64,000 bases of DNA from Hyphodiscus hymeniophilus (taxonomy: Eukaryota > Ascomycota > Leotiomycetes > Helotiales > Hyphodiscaceae). The position numbers and the translations under genes were made by a program. The DNA lies in assembly GCA_016508695.1 (NCBI GenBank), contig VNKQ01000011.1, positions 682,001 to 746,000 on the forward strand, written 5' to 3'. Positions 56,306-64,000 of this stretch are shown in pieces (positions within the stretch are counted from its first letter, which is position 1; every line of letters starts with the position of its first letter). The notes under the pieces were generated by a model. The model was not told the DNA's origin, searched no databases, and was given only the letters and a program-made list of their open reading frames with translations.

Positions 56306-57293
56306 GATTGTGAAGAATGCACTCGGTCAGACCAAGAGTGGAATGGAAGGAGAAATTGAGTTGGAAGATAAGACAATGACGAGAAGTGGCAGAGGGTTTC
56401 GAGACCAATACGCGCGGCTACCCCACAATATGGGGGAGAGGAACAGTACTGTGCGCGAGCAGGATTGATTTATACAACTTGAGACACGATATCAGTTGTT
56501 GGTTGAAAAGGTCTTTGTGCCTCTGGACGAGACGCCCTAACATTCCGCCGATAGCTCAAGCCACCTTTTGTCTGGTATTCTCCCGTTTCCGCTACCTAAA
56601 CTCTCAAACCTCATTTCAACAAAACAAACTTGAAGCTGCTATTTGCTAAATTTGAATGAGTTCTCCTTATGAATCCTTACACACATGTTTTAAGAACTCA
56701 GTGAAACTGCTCATGTTTGTCTTATATTGGCCGATACGTTGTCTCGTTTCTACGGATCACAGGCCTCGACGATGTTCGTAGGTCTTATGCTTTGCTTCTC
56801 TGGAAAACTCACCTTATATCAGCACTGCTCCTTCAACTATCAGAGTCGCCAGGAGGTCATAAGATAAAAATTTAGCTCGAATAGTATGCACATCAAACGT
56901 CCGTGAAAGAGGAGTCCACTACTCTACTAACTCGTCACCGGCGGAACAGGGTAGATTCGAGGTTCTGTTCCGCCTTCAAGCTTTTCCGCAACCGGGCCGG
57001 CCGCTGTTTACTGTAGCCCGTGCTCCGGCCATTGCATCATTTCTGGCTGGGCTCACGTGATTATGCCATGTTTCCTGGTATGATGACCGCTGCGTAAAGG
57101 TACAACTCCGAAACTGTTGAGGTGTACAAGACTCAGGACAAGCAGTGCACGGTTAACACCTCAGTGGTCGCATTTATTTAACGTTTTGAAGGGCAGTAGC
57201 GTAGGCTCAAAAATTTAAATTAAATCGTTTTAAGCTGGCTGTTCTTATTGCTTTGTTGGCTCAATTGCAACCCGGAAACAACCCAAATCACGG
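56306..57293. promoter_or_regulatory. divergent promoter region, transporter / Zn2Cys6 gene
   Basis: About 990 bases between divergent starts. CGG/CCG triplets occur around 56,940-57,030 (GGCGGAAC, CCGGCCGG). No gene supported. Confidence 0.45.
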
Positions 57294-58812
57294 ATGGACG
57301 ACGCCTCGGATAATGAAGCAGAGGAAACTGTCACTGGATCTACAAGACGATCCAGAAGTCTATGTTTCAAGTCCCGAGGACGAGCTGGCATAGCCTGCAT
57401 TATATGTAGAAATCGGAAAGTTAGATGCGATGTTTCGCAAAATGGGCCACCATGTTCGAACTGTAGTCACTACGGAATTTCATGCTCACTACCATACACA
57501 AAACGCAAAAAGAGGTTAGAAAGAGACCTCGCTTTTGTTTCTCTCCCAAAAGTTAGAATGCTCACCATATGTGCTAGAAAACTTCGTCATGATTTTGCAA
57601 AGCTGGAGTCACAAAACCAAGGATCTCCTGGGCCCAAAATGTCCGAGAAACCGAGCTCAAACACCCACGTTGACAATTTGCACGTTGCCGCAGAACAATG
57701 TCCCTGCTCGATGGAAGAAGCAGCATACCTTCAAGTTGAGAACACCACTACGACAGACTATCTTGAAGAGCTAAACACGTCTGAAAACATGGTTTTTGAT
57801 GTCCTGTGTCAAACATTTGCAGATTACGAGACAGACCGGATTTACGAATCAGGATCAGATTCAACGTCCACATCTGACCATATGAAACGAGTCTTTCCTA
57901 CATTGTCTGAAATCTTTCAAGGCCACCATGTCGTACCCGCAACTTCTAGACCCTTACCGCCACACGTGGAACAAAACGATATTACCTACTTGCTCCAAAG
58001 TGGCGCGCTATCTATTCCACCGCGGGACCTCCAAGTTGTCTTGTTCCACTCTTATATCGAATCCGTTCAGAGCCAGTTCCCCGTTCTCGACATTGCAGAA
58101 CTGGAAGACTGGATCCGCTATGGCTATATTCAGGAGAGCAATTCAAGCATGATAGTCTTCCAAGCAGTCATGTTCGCAGGCTCGGTATTTTCAGACACAA
58201 GATCTCTTGAAAAGGTCGGATTTGACAATCGGACAAATCTCCAGAAAGTGTTGTTTAATCGCGTTCGTGTAAGTCAAGCCAAGTTAAGTCTAAAAACCAA
58301 CTAGTCCTAACAGAGCTCAATCTAACTCATCGATCTCATAGCTCCTCTACGACTTTGACTATGAGACAGATCGTATTCCCACTATTCAAGCTCTGTTCCT
58401 CCTGAGCTTCGTTCCAAGTTTTCTACCTACACCTATTGATAAGAACTCCTCGCATTGGCTTGGCTTAGCGATATCACTTTGCTATAGTGCTGGGCTCCAC
58501 CAGAATAATAACATTGGAAGGCCACATACGAAGCATAAACGTCTGCGGAGAAGGCTGTGGTGGGCATGTTTCACAAGAGATAGGTCGCTTGCAATAACAG
58601 AAGGGATTCCCGTCAAAGTGCAAACTAAAGACTGCCGTATCCCAATGCTTTGTCTAGAAGATTTCAGCGTTTGCAACAAGGATGAAGCCATGGTGCAGCA
58701 GCAAGTGAACGCCAAACTGGCCATCGAAAAAGCCTTGCTTTGCTGGTTTTACTCTCCGGATCTGAGCAAAGTGCAAGGTCATATTGAGTCGGTGTCACAT
58801 GGATGCCAATAG
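57294..58812 (+). CDS. Zn2Cys6 transcription factor, short
   Basis: Exons 57294-58268 and 58342-58812; 482 residues. The binuclear cluster uses Cys35, Cys38, Cys45, Cys54, Cys57 and Cys64 with 'RNRKVRCD' between. A regulatory domain follows ('VLFHSYIESVQSQFPVLDI', 'QALFLLSF', 'RLRRRLWWACFTRDRS'). Such regulators are usually 600-900 residues long. This frame stops soon after 'IPMLCLEDF', so the C-terminal half of the regulatory domain is absent. The stretch after 'YTKRKKR' could be a 63-base in-frame intron (GTTAGAAA .. GTGCTAG). Probably the local regulator of the transporter, SDR and ligase genes; this is inferred from position. Confidence 0.75.
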
Positions 58813-59332
58813 CAACCATCACGAGCCACTACCTCACAAGATACGCAACTCAACCACCACGATATATCAAACATTTGGCAAGTTGGTTGGGATGCTGATA
58901 TGTAGCATTGTTGACTGAACATGAGTGTAATGTGTGGTGATTCGGAGTGCAAGCGAGGTCAGTTGTAATGGCAAGGACGCTGTCATAGAGCAAGAGTTGG
59001 ATAGACTGGCAAGGTTGCTATGTATATCCTAAAATAATGTGTTCGAGTTGATTGAAAGTTATGCGCTCTTCAATAAGTAGCTAAAACGCCACAATCGAGC
59101 AACTGCTCGGCTGCCTTCCTTTTGAAGAGCAATAACACCCCGTGGAAATTGGTCAGTTACTATTTTTCAAACCTGTATGCCCTCTGGATGGCCGAGTCCC
59201 CCCAGGACAAATGTTGACCTGGATACCGAGGCAAGATGACAATCCTTGTAAATTGCGATATACAATGTAACAATATTTGGATTTCTTGGGTTGCACCAGA
59301 AAGTTCCATTTGAATTATATCATTCTACAATG
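58813..59332. other. intergenic, downstream of Zn2Cys6 gene
   Basis: 520 bases. No further exon continuing the regulator was found in any frame. Confidence 0.5.
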
Positions 59333-61149
59333 CTAAAACCGTACTTTAATCTTCTTCTCGAGGATTACGGCATCTGCCTTCGCCCATTCTCTCATCGTCT
59401 TCCGCCGTATCTTCCCACTAGCTAATTTAGGCACCTCATCAACGAACGTGACACCTCCAACCAACCATTTATGTTTTGCTACTCGATGTTTGATCCACTC
59501 CTCTATGTCGGCTGGTTTTGTAATACCCTTTGCTATATCTTGTAGAGCTATATAAGCTCGCGGCCATTCCTCATCATGTCTGTGACTGTCAGCCTGGACT
59601 TTAAGCGACGGGGGATACAGTACAGTGTGATGCCTACCACCGCAGCATCTGCGACATGCTCATGTTCCAAGAGCACGGCTTCGAGTTCGGCCGGAGCGAC
59701 TTGTAGACCGTTCACCTTGATGAGTTCCTACGTTCTGGTCAGTATTTTATCGCTGTTAGTAGATCTTTGTTTGATGTATACCTTTTTGCGATCGACAATC
59801 CAAAAATATCCCTTTTTATCATAGACTGCAATATCTCCTGTCCGCAACCAGTTGTCGGGACTAATGGATTGTTTCGTCGCAACTTCATTATTCCAATATC
59901 TAAGACAGACATTTGGTCCGCGAATATAAAGCTCACCAGGCTGTGCCACGCCAACTTCCCTTCCGTCGTCGTCCAGAAGTTTTACCTCACAGTTAGGGTC
60001 TAGTTGGCCCACACTCCCAGTGCGATCATTAATTCCACCTGGGACTTGTATCGCGCCACATGTGAGCTCTGTCATTCCCCAACCCTGGTTAATCTGAACA
60101 TGAAAGCGTGTTGAGACATCATTCTGAAGTTCTTTCGACAGTGGTGCTGCACCACACAGAATGTCCGTCACGCTACTGATATCGTAGACTGTTGTCTCGG
60201 GGCGTTTATTCAGCATGACAAGAATCGGCGGCGCAACCTGTAGATGTGTAATTTTGAACTTCTGAATGGATGCCAGGAAGTCTCTGTAGATGAATTGCTT
60301 CATAATAAAGACCGGGATTTGAAGTTTCGCCGCCATTATTATCGTGTAGAGTTGGCCATACGCGTGGTATAGTGGGAGGAAGCCGATCCACCTTTCCACC
60401 GGACGATTCTTGAAAGTAAAAGGTTTGTGCAAATACTTCATGAATATTGCTTGCTCGACGTTCGCAATCAAATTGTAATGACTGACGCAAACTCCTTTAG
60501 GTAAACCGGTGGTTCCAGAGGAATAGTTGATCGTGGCTGTTGTCTTGAGTGATTGTTCTGGAGTGAATTTTGCCCAGGAATATCCTTCTCCCTCTTCCAC
60601 ACTTCCCATGATAGTACGCCAGTCTTTGATGCCCGTGAAAGTAGCATCTTCGTCATCTGAGAATTGAAAGATTCGATTCTTAGGAAAGCCTGACTTTGCT
60701 GCTGCAGCGATGGCTGTTTTCAGCATGGATGGGTGAGCTAGAATTACTCGAGCTGTAGTATTATCTATCTGATGGACCATTTCTAGGACTTATCTTAGCT
60801 AACAAATAATACACAGGAAAGATGAGTGCTTGCCGGATAAGGTGTACACAGGATTTGCAGCACTGAAAGCAAAGCCAGCGCCAACAATAGCGAAATAGGA
60901 TACAGGCACAAAAATATGGTTGGGAGAGTATATCATGATGACTTCGCCAATTGCAATATTCAGCTTCTCGAGTCCACAAGCCAATCGTTTCGACAGCTGA
61001 AGGAGTTGTTTGGAAGATAAGGATTTCTCCGGCTCCTTTGAATCAATCCATATCGGGTCGTCAGATGGGGTTGAGCCCGGCGGGAATAAATAGGTCAAAA
61101 GATTGACTTCCGGAATGTCAAGGTCTGAATAAAGTGATTTGAACGGCAT
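59333..61149 (-). CDS. acyl-CoA synthetase, 4-coumarate:CoA ligase type
   Basis: Exons 60834-61149, 59782-60782, 59624-59727 and 59333-59579 on the minus strand; 555 residues. The AMP-binding motif 'YSSGTTGLPKGV', 'GWGMTE', 'YWNNE', 'TGDIAVYDKKGYFWIVDRKK', 'VNGLQVAPAELE' and the catalytic 'GKIRRK' are complete. The enzyme joins an aromatic or fatty carboxylic acid to CoA via an adenylate. The first intron (60783-60833) has a GC donor (G|GCAAGC); the reading frame requires it. I see no clear C-terminal SKL, so location is open. Confidence 0.85.
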
Positions 61150-62794
61150 TGTAAAAGATCGCTGTGATGTCTTTTTTTGTGCCGAATAATTGCTATTTCT
61201 ACCTCTGTACGTTGAATGGGGGCCTTGTGAATATATGTAGGCTTTGCCACGGGCACGAAATTCCTGATATTGCCGATAAGGAACCGACACCGAGGCTAGA
61301 CGATCTGAAATTAAATAACTCGTTTATCGCATATAATTCATAGAATAGGAAGGTAAGAAGCCTCTAAGACGTGGGAAAGAATCAAATGGCCGTTTGGACT
61401 TTCACAAATTTCAAGCACTGTTATTAGCCACCATGAGCCCTATCACATCTCAAGCAACAATAATACATACGTTTTGGAGTGTCAGGCACAGTGTTCCAAG
61501 ATGAATCAAACGTGGCCAAGACGGATCTAAGTTAAATCAAATTTGGATTGTTCCTACAGGAGGGACTGACTCTGGTATCGGAATGAGTAGATCTGATCAA
61601 AATGTATAATCAATATCTAAGTATAACTATGTTCATGGTGTTGAACCAAAAATGGTTATTCCCCTAGACTAGCTTATCGGATTTAGTCAAAATGACGACT
61701 GAGCGTATTGGGGCCGATCAGATTCAAAACTATCACGAGCAGTACGAATGGGCGATGGAGCAGCGAAGTATGCTCTACTGCGGGTCATACCAAATCCTTT
61801 GTTGTCTTTCTCTGGACCATCATCGGATTATGTATATCATAGAAACTATTGGTCCGGTAATATAAATCCCATATTGCAAGCAAAAGTTCCACCACTTATG
61901 ACTTCACCAATCATGTCTAGTAGCGTCAGTCAACGCTCATTGATTCTTGGTCCACGGCCTTTCATTTATCGTCGTTCGTCGTCCGAAATTCTTCATTGGT
62001 CACTTTCGCCATGAACCTACAATGGTGAAATGTGATGTGATCGTTTGGTACGGTGGGGATTGAACTATCGTGAAAGATTTTAGGTGGTGTAGACCGAAGT
62101 GGCTGAACCCCGTGGGGAAAAGAGAGGCACCCCACAAATCGCGGGGTGAAGGCGGAACGGCGGGATGTCGGAATGGGAATGCGGAAATACAGTATCGTCG
62201 GATGGGGGCGGGTTTTCCAGTTCAATCAAGCGAAAGCTGGCTTTCTGTAGTTTATACACTGGTAACAAAGGCGGCCAGTGCAGGTGCTGGGAACGCCACA
62301 CGTCTACCTACATGTGATACTTTGGCTCTAAATATTGGAACCTCAATTCTTAACCATAAATAGTAATATTCAGCTAGCGAAAGTATGTACGAATAGGTAG
62401 TGAGTAATACTCACCTGATTAACAAATTCTACAATGTTTCACCTGCCACCATTGAACCCAAGCCTTGGCACCCGATGCGAGTATTTGTTGCCGAAGTGGA
62501 AAATGTCGACTAGATATTCTGGACTCTGCTGTCGAACGGCGGAAGGAGGGAATAGACGAGTATAGAGTGCATGTCTTCCGCGTAGTCAACACTGATTCCG
62601 ATACCCAAAGCATCCTCCAGGCACTTTGTCGAGCCCAATATGATGCCTTTTCCAAAGTCATGTTATTTAGGTGTTGGCTCCCATGATTGTCGAAGGTATA
62701 AATAAACATATTGATAACTTGCCTTGTAGACGATTAAATGCTAGAGCATTGAGAGTGGCTCAGTCACAAGACGACAAACATCCCAAGACAACAT
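61150..62794. other. 1.6 kb without genes
   Basis: Upstream of the ligase gene and downstream of the aldolase gene. Several short frames; none with a recognisable pattern or codon structure. Confidence 0.5.
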
Positions 62795-63640
62795 TTAGAT
62801 TTTTGCAGCTCTTACACCCTGTCTTACCTGCTGCCAACTAGCCTTCGCCCCAGCTGCAAGAAAATTCGCATCCTGCCCTGACAACAAAAAGGTAAACCCC
62901 ATCTCCGCCTTGTGCTTCGCAGCAGCCTCAGATGCAGCAACCGTGCCGATATGCAAACCGAGCCGTTTGCCAATCCTCAGCACTGTCTCCAGCGCCTCAA
63001 TATACTGCGGCTCCTCACCATCACCCCCAGCTAACCCCAAGGACTGCCTCAAATCATACGGCCCAATAAAGCATCCCGTCACTCCCGTCACCATCAAGAT
63101 AGCCTCCGCGTTTCTCACTCCCTCCACTGACTCAATCATTGGCATAATCGCCAGCTCCTTCGTCCGCTTCATATAATCCACCACATCGCTCGTCGGATCT
63201 GTACTCGCATACGGCGCCAGGAATGGCCCGAAACTGCGCTGGCCTATAGGCGGATAGATTGCCCGTTGAATAATCTCCTCGCATTCCGTCGCACTCGTCA
63301 CCATGGGAATAATGACACCCCCCGCGCCGCTGTCCAGCGCCCACTTGATCCATTCCACGCCGTGCGATGGTGTGCGGATGATGGCGATGCAGGATCCGGC
63401 TGAGGCAGCAACGATGGCTTGCGTGAGGTTAGTAGCCTCGCGAGGGGACGTCGGTGCGTGTTCCATATCAATGAGGGCCCAGTCGAAACCAGAGCGGGCA
63501 ATGACTTGGGCGCAGAGCGTGCTGCCAATGGTAGTTGCGGCACCGATGATGACGGTCTTGTCTTTGATGAGTGTTGAGAAGGTTGGTGTCTCTGTTGGGG
63601 ATTTGGAATGAAATGCGATGTTGGGGCCATTGGAATACAT
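62795..63640 (-). CDS. HpcH/HpaI-family aldolase
   Basis: Single-exon frame of 281 residues from ATG 63640. 'IGAATTIGSTLCAQVIARSGFDWALIDMEHAP', 'IIRTPSHGVEWIKWALDSGAGGVIIPMV', 'GQRSFGP', 'MPMIESVEGVRNAEAIL' and 'CFIGPYDLRQSLGL' are the metal-dependent class II aldolase fold of 2,4-dihydroxyhept-2-ene-1,7-dioate or 2-keto-3-deoxy-L-rhamnonate aldolases. The catalytic Arg, Glu and Asp positions (IIRTP, MIESVEG, IGPYDL) are present. It splits a 4-hydroxy-2-oxo acid into pyruvate and an aldehyde. Substrate cannot be told from sequence alone. Confidence 0.85.
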   Translation of the reverse strand: MYSNGPNIAFHSKSPTETPTFSTLIKDKTVIIGAATTIGSTLCAQVIARSGFDWALIDMEHAPTSPREATNLTQAIVAASAGSCIAIIRTPSHGVEWIKWALDSGAGGVIIPMVTSATECEEIIQRAIYPPIGQRSFGPFLAPYASTDPTSDVVDYMKRTKELAIMPMIESVEGVRNAEAILMVTGVTGCFIGPYDLRQSLGLAGGDGEEPQYIEALETVLRIGKRLGLHIGTVAASEAAAKHKAEMGFTFLLSGQDANFLAAGAKASWQQVRQGVRAAKI

Positions 63641-64000
63641 GATGTCGGTGCTTTACCTTGTGACTGTTGAAGGAGAAATAGTGTCTTTCTGTGAAGCGGA
63701 GTTGGAGTTCAGAGGCTCTCTGAGTCAGTGTTTACCTCCTCGAACGTCCCGACTTGAGTTGAATCTCTTAATGCGTATCATGGTGTAAATGCCTCTGTTT
63801 TCCACTGAAATCACGAGTACTCGGCAAAATCCAAAACCCGCCTGGCGATTAAGACGTCAAGCATCTGAGAAAGGCAAAACACATCTGCCGTTTTCCGACC
63901 CGGGTATTGCATGATACCCACAGATTTCGCATGTACATCCGATGCAGGAATATCTGATCATCCAGTGAAGGCGGCGCATGGACCAATCGATGCCACTTGA
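63641..64000. other. aldolase upstream region
   Basis: 360 bases to the window edge; presumably promoter of the aldolase. Nothing specific seen. Confidence 0.5.

Overview
The window is nuclear DNA of a filamentous ascomycete. Almost every gene is broken by introns of about 45-150 bases with GT..AG ends, and TACTAAC/CTAAC-like branch points are visible in several. The gene families are those of Pezizomycotina: the fungal complex I 17.8 kDa subunit, CYP53-type P450, ankyrin-bZIP proteins, UstYa/DUF3328 proteins and Zn2Cys6 regulators. I think of a leotiomycete-like fungus, but that is an inference. Coding spans below run from start codon to stop codon; intron positions are in the evidence.

The left part (1-38,400) is mostly conserved housekeeping. 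In order: the tail of an SPT2-like chromatin protein, a complex I subunit, a small chromodomain protein, the ER exchange factor SIL1, a large methyltransferase-domain protein, a glycerol-3-phosphate acyltransferase, a CYP53-like P450, proteasome ATPase RPT1, chaperonin subunit CCT4, alpha-tubulin, an ARS2/SERRATE-like RNA factor, a TspO/MBR protein, the mitochondrial ornithine carrier, the ribosome-biogenesis protein CGR1, a coiled-coil membrane protein, a PX-domain protein, a flavin amine oxidase and a SET-MYND protein. RPT1 and CCT4 share a 372-base divergent promoter, and CCT4 converges on alpha-tubulin, which is a substrate of that chaperonin.

The middle part (38,460-49,400) is accessory DNA and the most interesting region. 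After an ankyrin-bZIP regulator come 1.6 kb without genes and then what I read as a small, apparently undescribed fungal RiPP (dikaritin-type) cluster at about 41,180-46,430. It holds a secreted precursor of 78 residues on the minus strand, with signal peptide, repeated YG(P/T)IYK cores and Lys-Arg processing sites, each repeat on its own exon. With it are three UstYa/DUF3328 genes, two intact and one broken. In the known ustiloxin, phomopsin and asperipin systems UstYa proteins carry out the oxidative cyclisation of such cores. The precursor itself has lost one base in its last repeat exon, which cuts off a further core. Two intergenic regions of the cluster share a CTCGC(C/T)TAA plus ATTAGTAG motif pair. 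A flavocytochrome b2-like oxidoreductase lies just to the right.

The right part (50,400-63,640) looks like a metabolic island: a PEX11-like peroxisome protein, two divergent short-chain dehydrogenases sharing a CGG-rich promoter, a sugar-porter-family MFS transporter, a short Zn2Cys6 regulator, a 4-coumarate:CoA-ligase-like enzyme and an HpcH/HpaI-type aldolase. Together they suggest uptake, oxidation, CoA activation and aldol cleavage of a carbon source, possibly in peroxisomes. That joint role is inference only. I saw no tRNA, rRNA, CRISPR or intact transposon.
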